From Saccoglossus kowalevskii (lineage: Eukaryota > Hemichordata > Enteropneusta > Harrimaniidae): a DNA stretch of 23,233 nucleotides. Positions 8,809 to 17,419 of this stretch are shown in pieces; positions within the stretch are counted from its first letter, which is position 1; each line of letters starts with the position of its first letter. The stretch spans positions 562,726-585,958 of the forward strand of contig NW_003109978.1 in assembly GCF_000003605.2 (NCBI RefSeq), given 5' to 3'. The position numbers and the translations under genes were made by a program. The notes under the pieces are model-generated. The model did not search any database and had not been told where the DNA came from. It worked only from the letters and a program-made list of their open reading frames with translations.

Positions 8809-11800
8809 ATGAATAAATGAATAAATATACAAAAAATTAAACAAACAAACAAACAATCAATCAAACAAACAAACAAACAAACAAACAAAAAAAACAAAAA
8901 AAATAAAGAAAGAAAGAAATTTCTAATAATAGAATTGGCTAATAATAACAACAATAATTATGAATTGTTAGGCAAATTAGGCAATTGTAAACCAAATTTA
9001 ATCAGACAAGTGCATTGTCCTCGAGCATCTATGTTCCAAATTTAATTGTAATGTGATGAATAATACTTGATATATCAGTTGGAATGCAGACAGTTTACTT
9101 ATCATTAAGCAAATTGGGTAAATAATACGCACGAAGTGTTACAAAAACTAGTCAGGTCAGCGCATTGTCACAGAGCATCTATGTACTAAGTTTCATTGAA
9201 TTCTTACCAGCGGTTCTTTAGATGATGGTGACACAGACATACATACAAACAGGCACATATACTGTACTATTAGTATGCTTTAGTCTACCATTTTCGTCTT
9301 TATTCGTTATTAGATGTAAAAACGATAACTGCAATAAAACCCAGACTTTAGCGACTGGCCGGGCAGCATTGCAAGTATCGTTTGACTTTAGTAACTTAAT
9401 GAAGACAAGAAACCTATCCTGTATCTACGTGGCTCTTCCACCGTATGCTGCGGTAAGTATTTGAACTGGCGACAAATCAAGCTGCCGTGCTTTTGTGGGA
9501 TATATTTTGTGGGATATAGTGGGGGAGTCGTCATCTGCGCATACGGCAGGCGGCCATAGCAAGCCGTTGTATACAAACAAGCGTCCACTTTGCGTTTTTT
9601 GGCGTGCATTATTATCGTCGCTTAGGACTCAAAATCCACGCGTGCGCAGGTGATGTCCCCTGCGCTTTAAATGAAACAATTTCGCAATCAATAATAGTTA
9701 CTAGTATAGCGATTGTGGTAAAGTGCAATGGGTGGCTATTAACGAGTAGTCTGTACACACTCCAAGAATTGCGAGATTTCCGGTTCGGGAGACTTTTACA
9801 GTGCATTATGGGTATTATATGTACTTGTCTCCCTCCTGTCCACTTTATAATTATATAACCATGACATTAGACACCACTCACCCGTGGCGAATTAAAAGGC
9901 GTGCCTCCCCACTAAAACCAGGACTAACACAGCAATTACGTCAATATAAAGGGTTAGGGTTTTAGAAATACTACACCCGTACCTGCTCATTCAATCGAAG
10001 TATACGTATAATGACATTGTCAATTTCGCTATCAATAATAGTTATAACGAGGGAGACGTCACCTGAGAATGCGTGTCATAGGATGTCGTTGTTTAGAAAC
10101 AAGCATCTACCCATGAGTCGCAAGCGTGCGTTGCGCGTGAGACCCATCCGCTTTAACTATGACAAATACTAACAGGCTTGCAGACTCTAGTATTGTATCT
10201 ACAGGATACATTGAGCCTTCAGTCTGAAGTTAAACTAAACGTTCAACGAGTGAGTAGTTAGATTACCTTTTTGTGATTGTACTGGAAGTATTCGTTTCCA
10301 AGGGACATTTCGACGGTGACATAATAACAAAATAACGGTATAAGTAGCATTCCGTTCATAAATTCCTCACTCAACGAATAATTAATATGTGGTTACAGTA
10401 TTAATATTAATGGGATGATTGAAGTATTTTTGTCAAACACTCTTGATTAGAGACAGCACGCTCATTTCTCATCAGACTTCTGACTGTATTGTACTTTAGC
10501 AGTTTTTTTAGGATGTAACAACGTCACGCTGTTTAATGCATACTTCCGTGTTACGGAGATCTGCAATACTCCGCTGTTTAGTCTTTTGATAATGTTTGAC
10601 CCAGGCTCAGGGCGCCCCCACACAACGAACGTAGAGAAATTCATGATGACGTGAATAATGGTTTGCCTCACATTTTACAGTGTGACATTTGTTTAAAAGG
10701 TTATTGAATTTTGTCATTGAATCAGGTAGAATAACATCATGGTGACACGGATTTTTTTGAAATTTGAATTTTCACATCAAGTCATACTTACCTTTACCAA
10801 ATCCCAATGTTTAACGTTGGATAGACTAGTTGGCTTACTGTCCGAGGAAGACCTATGTCGCAAAAATCGATCAACTGGGATTCCAATGTCCCAATCTCAA
10901 TTCTATTTATTACGTCACTGATAGATCTAGATTGTAGATTATAGTCTGTGTAAGGCAAGTATGTAAAATTAAATTATCCCGAGGGGAATGTGTGTATTTT
11001 ATTAGTTCAGTCATAATCACCTTATCAAATCCCATTAATTAGCATTGGAAAGACTATTGGACTGGATACAAATCATACTCAGGTGACGCGTGATCTGATG
11101 TAGGTTTAGGTCATAAGTGACCATCCATGAAAGTAGAGCAACTAAAGAGGGAACTTAAACAAGTTTATACAATTAATACATTACATACTTATATGATTGG
11201 TGAACTTGACCAGAAGTCTCTCTTTTGAATCCGTATATTGGGCCAAAACCAATAACAGATTTCTAACTCAATAGCTTTTTACAAAAGCGACATAAAACTT
11301 GGGTAAAACCCAGAATAATAAAAATGTACTTAGAGCTGACACAACATGTAAAGATGCTCTCAATCTGAGAAATGCCCATTAGTAATATGCTCTCCATCTC
11401 TAGTTTTTTGTTCTGCCATTTTATATCTTTCTTATGTGGACAGATCGCAAACTCATTATTCAGTCTCAAAGGCTAAATTAGATAAATAATGATTAATGAA
11501 GAAACAATCATATTGCTAACACGTGCTTGATTGCCGCACTGAAAAGCCAGTGATGCAGACAATTCCCTATTGGGCCTGGAAAAACCATCTCTGAATGCAA
11601 CTTATACGCCTGGGTAATTGTATGTTAAACCGGTCGACCAATCATCATCAAGAATGCAGGAACTCATAACAAATAGACATTCGTTTAGTGTCACATCTAA
11701 AGACTAGAGTATAATAATAATAATAACTGCACAGAGGTCCGATTGGGCAAAGCAGTTATTCCTCCCAGTCATTGCTCCCTGCAATCTGTTATAACAAGTA

Positions 11801-14354
11801 GATAACAATACGATATTTGTTGAATCCTGCTTTTCGCATGACACCAAAGAAAATGAGAGGCAGATAAACCACCCATATCAGCCACCCATATCAGCCACCC
11901 ATAGCAGTGTTACAACGCAAGTAGAAAACACGATGAATGGACCACCCATTTTGGACATTCGGTACACGGATTGTCTTTGAAGCATTCGCAATGTACTGGA
12001 CACAAAATGTGCATATTTATCAGTTTCGGCACCATTTCACAACCTTCTTCTAAGCACACACTAAAATAGTGTCTATTAGTTTAACAAAGATAACAACGAT
12101 AAATATTTGGACATCGAGAAAGTTCTAACCATTTAGTGAGCAACTTCTAAAATGGCGGGCGGTCAAAACCATATGAACATCCATCCATTTCAGAAAACTA
12201 TTTGCAAAACATAAAGTAAATCAAAAGAACCAGACGGTACGAGAGGTTCTGGTCATCATCACATTCGACATCACTCACATCGGAAAAAATAGAACTGGAG
12301 ATAGGGGCATTGGACCCTCTAGGTGGCCAATTTTATTGGCACCCGGCAAATTGCCGACAACGGACAATACATCCACTAGTATATGTATATCCAATGCTAG
12401 ACATTGGATTGTGGTAAGGTGAGTACTACGTGTAAAATCATTGTGTACGAATGTGACAGATTCCCATTCATCTACGTGTTGCCATGGAGAATCAAGCAAT
12501 TTGCCAAAACCAATGAAATTATTTGAGCACTGTTGAACATGGCAATGAGATTGTTCATGTGAAAGAATCGAACAGCTGACGATTCTCACAGGACCGTTAC
12601 CCTCGTAGTGTAGCTCATCACCTGGATATCACCTTGGTTAAACAATACTATGATGTGCCCTGGTGGTTTAGGTATAGCGTACTCTCAAATAACTGCAATA
12701 GGACAGAAGCAATGCTAGCCACTAATAAGGAAATGTGATCAGTGAGACAATAATGTAATTTATTTATTCATATGTGTCAAAAATGTATAAAGCTCCAAAA
12801 ATATGGGGCAATCAAAATTGGTTTGAAAGTCACAAAGCATGAATTATTTATTATTTTTGTCTAGGATTATGAAGACATTTTCCAACAGAAGCTTCCAAAC
12901 GTCATTACAATGAAACAATTAACAGACAACACCACCATTCCAGAATTAGCTAAGATCAGTGACGACAACTACAAGCTGTCATTGCTTGAACAAGAACTCT
13001 GTATCCGTAAGTAAATATATTTACAATCAATCAAACGAACTGTTTCTATCGTGATGTGCGGTGGTGAGGTCACGAAATGTTGGATGGCGGGCTATAGTGA
13101 AAGTGAGGCTATTAAATGCACGTCCCCTTTTGACCAGAGAGGGCGCGACTTACATGTACACGTCGTGCTGTTTCGGATTATGTATCACTGGTATCTTCTG
13201 CATTAGTTAATAACGCCAAATGAGTGGTTAGCTTATTTTAATAAATTATTAAATTCATCTTGCAATGATAAGACCTCTTCTTAGCTATAATGTTACCCGT
13301 AATTTTAACGAACAGATCCCAAAGAGTGAAATTAAGTTTGTTGAATGGCCCACAACTTTTCATCTTAAAAACATTAATTAATAAGAATTAGTATCACAGT
13401 GATATTTCGAAGGAACAATCAATAAATACTATAAATAAATCAAGACCTACGTCATGCACGTGTTGTGGATCTGATGAAAGCTTATGGCAGTGTCTGATAC
13501 GAATGCATAATTTTGAAGATAATAACATATGGGATTACAGATGACATGTATAACATAATATGAAGTTATTACGAAGATACCTAAAAGTATGCACGAAGAC
13601 AGTACAGCGGCAGTATCGACCGACGCGCAGCGGAGGTCGATGCGACAGCGTACTGTCTGAGTGCATACTTTGAGGTATCTTCGTAATAACTTTATTATTA
13701 TACATCTTTTCCTACCAAGGATACATCATGGAAATGCCGAAATCTAAAAAGTTTAGAACAGAATCAGCGAATTTCTTTGTGTGGAGTCCAATTAAACCCT
13801 GGTGACAGCCATTTTTGTTTTTATTGTTAGAGGACGCTTACGCGCGTAATCATTCCATATTTGGAATTCGCATTTCCTAATGTGGTAGGATGAAAATACC
13901 CCGTAAAATACCGACAAGTTACGGCACGCTGTAACTTATGGCGTTACGGTGACAGATGTATAAAAATAAAAAGTATGTAGAGTAAGATAAAATATGATGT
14001 CAAGTTCAAATGTGAAATAACAGACCTATTTTATCAAACACTTGGGTCAAACCACGTTGTAACGGTTCAATTCTCTTTAACTTATTTCAAAATGACTTGA
14101 CCAATATTTTCGATCTGCACATTTGTAGTCGTACTCTAAATAATTTAAGTAATTTTTTGTCTAATATTCAAGTTCTGCACTGGTCCAACAACTATTCTCC
14201 TTTCTGTTTGCTTTAAGGATCCACAGTATTTGTATCATGGGTATATTCTTACTGGTCACAGATGGTGATTTACCAAAGAGAACTCCAAAAAGCAGAAAGT
14301 TTTAACATCAAAGATTTCCCGCATTGGGACGTCGAAGGTCTTAATTTGGTGTGA
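6110..14354 (+). CDS. GDP-fucose O-fucosyltransferase-like gene, five exons, 444 codons
   Basis: Coding segments are 6110-6358, 7881-8548, 9314-9452, 12865-13006 and 14218-14354. Every junction is GT-AG and codon phases match across all four introns (0, 2, 0, 1). The product has a lumen-facing type II layout with a membrane anchor near residues 6-30. A GPN-containing N-terminal block (NFRIAVLIALYNKMTIV) comes next. The motif HFRTKVGEGC has H298 and R300 in the place of the GDP-fucose-binding HxR. The C-terminal motif LLEQELCIRS spans about 392-401. This order matches the GDP-fucose protein O-fucosyltransferase fold (PF10250-type), not FUT8 and not clearly POFUT1 or POFUT2. Six N-glycosylation sequons (NES, NET, NIS, NKT, NLS, NTT) fit a secretory location. 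Length is normal for the family. The true acceptor is unknown, and it belongs to a divergent subfamily. Exons 2-5 are well supported; exon 1 rests on phase, start context and the anchor. Confidence 0.85.
6359..7880 (+). other. Intron 1 of the fucosyltransferase-like gene
   Basis: A 1.52-kb AT-rich intron. The last 300 bases hold repeat copy A (7581-7849), which ends only 31 bp before exon 2. A G-rich patch (gggggagggggt) near 6530 resembles one near 20320. A 79-codon open frame at 7103-7342 has no recognisable features. Confidence 0.7.
7581..7849 (+). repeat. Intronic repeat copy A
   Basis: Similar in the same order and orientation to 9711-10021 (copy B). Shared blocks include aacgagtagtctgtacacac, gcgagatttccggtt, cattatgggta, gcaattacgtcaatata and gttagggttttagaaat, then acacccgtacc and gacattgtc. 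Copy B has extra bases in the middle. There is no coding potential. It ends just before the pyrimidine tract of exon 2. Confidence 0.85.
7881..8548 (+). CDS. Fucosyltransferase-like gene, exon 2 (main catalytic part)
   Basis: This encodes residues 84-305 plus two bases of codon 306. The acceptor at 7879-7880 follows a clear pyrimidine tract (tttttttccaatcttttctt). The donor at 8549 is gg|gtaagt, which splits a glycine codon. Using this donor rather than aag|gtaggg at 8537 keeps the frame into exon 3 and completes the conserved block GEGC. The exon carries the N-terminal GPN/RIAVLIALYN block, WRYLNETFDV and YLSVHFRTKV. The open frame extends upstream to an ATG at 7836, but that part is intron. 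Confidence 0.88.
8725..8920. repeat. Compound microsatellite (TAAA)n, (AAAC)n, (AAAG)n
   Basis: An uninterrupted ataa/taaa tract runs 8725-8810. Imperfect units follow to about 8827, then (AAAC)n at about 8836-8890, an A-rich stretch and a few AAAG units. It lies inside intron 2. The minus-strand 89-codon frame of repeated phenylalanine, leucine, isoleucine and tyrosine is an artefact of it. Confidence 0.95.
8921..9313 (+). other. Remainder of intron 2
   Basis: AT-rich sequence with two loosely similar stretches containing gcattgtc and gagcatctatgt (about 9010-9040 and 9160-9195), roughly 150 bp apart. These may be an old tandem duplication or parts of a dispersed repeat. No gene is visible. 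Confidence 0.4.
9314..9452 (+). CDS. Fucosyltransferase-like gene, exon 3
   Basis: The first base completes the split glycine codon and the exon then encodes residues 307-352. The acceptor tctttattcgttattag and the donor gcg|gtaagt are both strong. It carries CKNDNC, probably a disulfide loop next to the nucleotide-binding site, and the sequons NKT and NLS. It ends in SCIYVALPPYAA, the beta strand that in this family precedes the variable loop. Confidence 0.85.
9575..9672 (+). repeat. Dispersed repeat, copy R2
   Basis: Resembles 1-115 in the same orientation: aaacaagc, a cgtcgctta block and acgcgtgcgcaggtgat. Relative to R1 it lacks about 10 bases after the first block. It sits just upstream of repeat copy B in intron 3. 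Confidence 0.55.
9677..10044 (+). repeat. Intronic repeat copy B with 24-bp flanking direct repeats
   Basis: The core at 9711-10021 matches 7581-7849. It is bracketed by two 24-bp direct repeats at 9677-9700 and 10021-10044 that differ at one base (both contain atcaataatagtta). This could be a long target-site duplication or the trace of a local duplication. Copy A has no such brackets. Confidence 0.75.
10097..10160 (+). repeat. Dispersed repeat, copy R3 (diverged)
   Basis: Begins aaacaagcatctacccatga, close to the start of R1, then keeps only pieces of the GC-rich block (gcgtgcg, gcgcgtga) and a final ccgcttt. It is shorter and more diverged than R1 or R2. Confidence 0.4.
10161..11860 (+). 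other. Intron 3, middle part
   Basis: No convincing gene on either strand. Minus-strand frames at 10462-10671 and 11263-11469 have no recognisable domain or splice context. A short (TAA)n run lies at about 11709-11725. Segments near 11520-11800 look like old non-coding repeat but have no partner in this window. Confidence 0.4.
11869..11907 (+). repeat. Triplicated 13-bp unit
   Basis: Three consecutive copies of ccacccatatcag, the last with one change (t to g). A tiny local duplication in intron 3. Confidence 0.85.
11930..12680 (-). pseudogene. Possible minus-strand coding remnant, cysteine-rich
   Basis: Read on the minus strand, about 11930-12125 gives a cysteine-rich stretch in one frame with one internal stop. 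Pieces include SRCPNIYRCYLC and CPVHCECFKDNPCTECPKW. Immediately upstream, 12275-12589 is an open frame of 104 codons, and about 12585-12680 is open in another frame. The cysteine spacing looks like a metal-binding module of a transposase or nuclear protein, but I do not recognise the family. Stops occur at roughly the rate expected by chance, so this may be non-coding. It lies in intron 3, antisense to the fucosyltransferase-like gene. Confidence 0.22.
12865..13006 (+). CDS. Fucosyltransferase-like gene, exon 4
   Basis: This encodes residues 353-399 plus one base of codon 400. The acceptor ttatttttgtctag and donor c|gtaagt are both good. It joins exon 3 in phase 0 and carries the family C-terminal signature EQELC at 394-398. 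In O-fucosyltransferases this acidic/cysteine block sits beside the donor-sugar site. The exon is too short for simple ORF listing and was found by motif and splice sites. It follows the longest intron (3.4 kb). Confidence 0.87.
13007..13540 (+). other. Intron 4, first part
   Basis: AT-rich non-coding sequence after the exon 4 donor. No reading frame or repeat partner was seen. Confidence 0.5.
13545..13710. mobile_element. MITE-like hairpin element
   Basis: The arms 13562-13607 and about 13650-13694 are nearly perfect inverted repeats (agttattacgaagatacct against aggtatcttcgtaataact). The pairing continues inward through agtatgcac and gacagtac/gtactgtc. Outside the arms, weaker pairing extends to atgtataa (about 13546) and tacat (about 13710). 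The loop is GC-rich (cgacgcgcagcgg). This foldback design with no coding capacity is typical of non-autonomous DNA transposons. It lies in intron 4. Confidence 0.75.
13917..13938. repeat. Short hairpin
   Basis: aagttac and gtaactt flank an 8-nt loop (ggcacgct). The nearby gacagatgtataa at about 13951 resembles the atgtataa edge of the hairpin element at 13545, so both may belong to one larger composite repeat. Confidence 0.4.
14218..14354 (+). CDS. Fucosyltransferase-like gene, exon 5 (C-terminus and stop)
   Basis: The first two bases complete an arginine codon and 44 residues follow before TGA at 14352-14354. The acceptor follows the pyrimidine tract ctcctttctgtttgctttaag. Joined to exon 4 it reads CIRSTVFVSWVYSYWSQMVI. 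This fits the family pattern in which the cysteine after EQE leads into a serine/threonine-rich strand and then a tryptophan helix. The tail is short and has no ER-retention signal such as KDEL. Confidence 0.83.
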
Positions 14355-14391
14355 CAGGTCCGTCTTTCAATATAGGCTGCAACTATCTTTC

Positions 14392-14397
14392 AATAAA
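14392..14397 (+). promoter_or_regulatory. Candidate poly(A) signal AATAAA
   Basis: A canonical AATAAA 38 nt after the TGA of the fucosyltransferase-like gene, followed by AT-rich sequence. It would give a very short 3' UTR. Position and consensus make it the best candidate in the region. Confidence 0.5.
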
Positions 14398-14556
14398 GAT
14401 GAACAATTTACATTGACATTCCGATAACTTCGCTTATTGTATTCAGGATTACTGAACATTGTCAGTGTGATTTTTTTTCAGCAGATTAAAATGTTGCGAT
14501 TTTTGCGATTTTTGAAGCTGTGCTTTTAGTGGAATTGTAAACATACACATTGATAA

Positions 14557-14686
14557 TACGGAATGTATTAAGCCAAAATTAATTGTATCACCGATTGTTA
14601 CGGTGCCAGCACTGCACTTTACTAATTTAAAATGGCTCTGAACAGATCGTTATGTTCTGCCAGTCTAATGACAAATACATTCCGTA
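14557..14686. repeat. 130-bp segment with 13-bp terminal inverted repeats
   Basis: 14557-14569 (tacggaatgtatt) is the exact reverse complement of 14674-14686. The interior has no coding potential. The size and terminal repeats suggest a small non-autonomous DNA transposon. A target duplication is not clear. Confidence 0.5.
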
Positions 14687-14689
14687 GAC

Positions 14690-15155
14690 ACTACGGCTAT
14701 CGATATACTGTAATAAAATAAAAACTGTTTAGCCGACATTTCATTTTTACACTACAAGGTTCGATCATAAATATTGGTTCTGATTTTGCTACTTTTGGAT
14801 ATGTTCTGTTCACACTGACGACAAAGCCATTAATGCCGCAATTAGTGACAGTCACCGACGAACGAAGACGATGATATTCCGGCGAAAAACAATACTGTTA
14901 CCATTGTGGGAGACCAGTTACATGCGCTGGAAATTGTTAAGGCTATACATGAAACGACTTGTGATGTTCACTGAATTATGGAAAATAACACTGAGTCCAA
15001 ATCAACATGTTGTTTCATTATTGGAATAAGGTATCTGCAAGTAAGTAACTCAAAAGCCGCTTGGTACGCGTGGTACGAGTCTTACGTCGGCTCTCCGAGA
15101 TATATGAAATTCCAATAAAAAGAAAAACGCAATACTAAACTGACCCTTGCTAACT
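14690..15155. other. Intergenic stretch between the fucosyltransferase-like gene and the transposon cluster
   Basis: No gene or repeat copy was recognised. Base composition is AT-rich with no long frames. Confidence 0.5.
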
Positions 15156-15158
15156 TGG

Positions 15159-15673
15159 TCAAAGAAAATTGTGCATTTAGGGGTACGATACTACAGTTGT
15201 TAACAAACTACCTTTACAATCGTAAGCAGTATGTTGTATTTGACACGACACTTCGTTCCAAAAAATATCTTTTACGGTGTTCCACTGGGATCGTTTATTA
15301 GTCAAGTTGTATTTCTCTTGTACATCAATGATACAGCTACTCTATACTCTATATAGATTACCTACTCTACCAGTGTCTTCGATTTCCACCTTTTTGCAGA
15401 CGACACCAATCTTTTCAAAGTTCTTAAGAATAAAGCTATTAATCTCAACAACATTAACTTCGAATTCCAGGAGGTGCGCAACTGGTACAATGCAAATAAA
15501 TTAAACATCAAAACCAAAAAAAATAATTATAAGTTAATTAAAACACCCCAGAGAGCAATCCATACTTGTGGTAACGTTAAGGTCCAAAATAAAACTGTAG
15601 AGGGCGTCTCATCTACAAAGTATCTGGGTGTGACAATTGACAATACACTTAATTGGAAAGAACATATAGAACA
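15159..15673 (+). pseudogene. Non-LTR reverse transcriptase fragment (LINE copy 1)
   Basis: The plus strand encodes pieces of a reverse transcriptase broken by frameshifts and stops. First comes a stretch with NYLYNRKQYVVF, then GVPLGSF with VFLLYINDT in a second frame. The catalytic box FADDTNLF (FADD at 15393-15404) follows, then WYNANKLNIK and STKYLGVTIDNTLNWKEHI. This motif order and the KYLGV block fit Jockey/CR1/Rex-type LINEs. The copy is truncated at both ends, and at the right it runs into a (TAT)n tract. It is dead. Confidence 0.85.
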
Positions 15674-15675
15674 AT

Positions 15676-15726
15676 ATTATTATTATTATTATTATTGTTA
15701 TTGCGTATATTGTTACTATATATATA
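15676..15726. repeat. (TAT)n and (TA)n microsatellite
   Basis: A short tattattat tract followed by a tatatata run at the 3' edge of the first LINE fragment. It could be the tail of that element. Confidence 0.7.
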
Positions 15727-15758
15727 TGTTCTGGTGAAATAAAACAAAGCAAAATATT

Positions 15759-16170
15759 GACATAAATGGCTATGAAGTTCGAGAACTCAGCCGTTCATTC
15801 GTGACGGTTTTCTTTTTCATTAATGTGCCGTCTTGTGTTGATGACAAGCTTTTACAATTTGAGTGCAAACTTCGTAGCGCGATTATTAAAAACACTACAC
15901 AGAAATTCCTGGTATTCAAAGTGGAACACGACTTATGGAAGCCGAATTGCCTAATGCCGTAAAATGATAAATACGCAGTAAAGTTTGAGAAAAACGGCCC
16001 GTACATTATGTTGTTGCATAACGACCAAACTAAAGTATGTAACAATTGTTTGCGTGACACATTCATTATCCACCAATATCCCTCATACATGTAAAATATG
16101 CAGTATTTCTGGTCCTCCTGAACGTAGCTGAGGAAATCACCGGTGCTATATATGTGGTCAACGTGGGCAT
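15759..16170 (+). pseudogene. LINE ORF1 remnant with zinc knuckles, left part
   Basis: Frames on the plus strand give DINGYEVRELSRSFV, GIQSGTRLMEAELPNAVK and then PYIMLLHNDQTKVCNNC. A CCHC knuckle, CYICGQRGH (16144-16170), closes the stretch. The GTR-P-H-N-Q-C-x2-C order resembles nucleic-acid-binding ORF1 proteins of animal LINEs. At least two frameshifts separate the blocks. The mariner at 16172 interrupts it in the histidine codon of the knuckle, and the frame resumes at 17420 with the final cysteine at 17434-17436. It most likely belongs with the endonuclease and reverse transcriptase remains at 17.9-18.7 kb. Confidence 0.6.
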
Positions 16171-16171
16171 A

Positions 16172-17417
16172 CGAGGGGCGTTCAATAAGTAATGCCCCTG
16201 ACCAATTTCCCATAGCAGGAGATTAATGAAACTTGGCACAGTTATTAGCCTTTCTCTACATAGGAACCTCCCACAGTTATGCATTTCTTCCATCATTTGA
16301 TGCATTTCTGGACACCGTTTTTGTAGACAACCCCAGATTGGTCCTGCAACAACGTCGTAACTTCAGGAATCAAGGCTGCATTATCTGGGAAAAGCTTTCC
16401 TTTCAAAAACAACTTCATGGCTGGGAAGAGATGAAAGTCAGAGGGTGCAAGGTCAGGAGAGTAAGGGGGATGGGGAGGATTTCATAGCCACAAGTCCGTG
16501 CTTCTGATCTGGCGACATGCGAGTTGTGGACCGGAGCGTTGTCCTGCAGGAGGAGGATACCTATGCCGATCTAGCCCCGCCTCATGATTTTGATAGCTTC
16601 TCTTAATTTTATCAAAAGTGAAGCGTAATAGACTCCTGTAATTGTGGTACCCTTTGCCAAGAAATCTGTCATCACTACTTCGTCCTGGTCCCAGAAGACT
16701 TAGAGCACGACCTTGCCAGCAGAGGGCTGAATCCTTGCCTTCTTTGGAGGTAGTGAGTCCAAGTGTTTTCACTACATTGAATGGGATTTGGTCTCTGGAT
16801 TATAGTGATGTATCCAAGTTTCATTCTGTGTAATCAGTTTCTTGAAAAAAACATTGACTCATCTTCTTGGCACATCTCCAAATTCATCCTCGAGCACTCG
16901 ACGCAATCTTGCTTCTGGAAAGATGTGAGCAACCTGGGAATCCATCTGGCAGACACCTTAAAATGCATATGCAAATGGTCATGAATGATAGTTTCCACAG
17001 ACCGTGTACTAATCTTGACCTCTTGGGCTATTTTGGCGAACAGTAATGCGCCGATCTCCCAAAATGGCTGCCTCAACTTGACGGACAGATGCCTCATCAA
17101 TGGCAGAAGGGGACGATCAGGTCTGGAAGCTGTTTCCAAAGACTTCCGGCAATGTTTGAATTCACGATGCCAGCGTTTTACAAGATCATTTGATGGGCGT
17201 CATTACCATTTTTATTCATTTCATCAAAAGTTTCCTTTGGTATGCATCACGCAACTGGCTCCATTTCAGTTCAAACACTTGTAAATCAGAAACCACAATT
17301 AGTTCAGAGCTGTTTTTTGTAACATAGCCCATGTAGGTATAAATCATTACACATGCAAAATCTCATCTAGATCAGACAACTGGAAGTGGGTCAGTGGCAT
17401 TACTTATTGAACGCCTC
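16172..17417 (-). mobile_element. Mariner-family DNA transposon, near full length, decayed
   Basis: A 1246-bp element with terminal inverted repeats of about 30 bp. Both ends contain gcgttcaataagtaatgcc when read inward, with the outermost bases diverged. It is flanked by TA at 16170-16171 and 17418-17419, the mariner target duplication. Size and ends fit a complete mariner. The transposase lies on the minus strand. The insertion split a zinc-knuckle codon of an older LINE, so the mariner came later. Confidence 0.92.
16230..17264 (-). pseudogene. Mariner DD34D transposase pseudogene
   Basis: Several minus-strand frames together cover a mariner transposase. An N-terminal helix-turn-helix part carries IAQEVKISTRSVETIIHDHL (within 16834-17139) and PRLLTSFQKQDCVECSR. 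A central part has SLLGPGRSSDDRF. The catalytic region has LLQDNAPVH, with the second aspartate at 16541-16543, and a SPDLAPSDFHLFP block with the third aspartate at 16437-16439. The spacing between these two aspartates is 104 nt. That is one base short of the 105 expected for DD34D, so a 1-bp deletion lies between them. Further frameshifts and stops show it cannot make an active enzyme. Confidence 0.9.
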
Positions 17418-17419
17418 TA

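Noticed and set aside
8685..8954. 89-codon minus-strand frame rich in F, L, I and Y
   Set aside because: It is a translation of the (TAAA)n/(AAAC)n microsatellite.
9952..9964. gggttagggtttt as telomere-like repeat
   Set aside because: Only one and a half units, and it is part of the copy A/B repeat.
16233..17284. Plus-strand open frames inside the mariner
   Set aside because: They are shadows of the minus-strand transposase.
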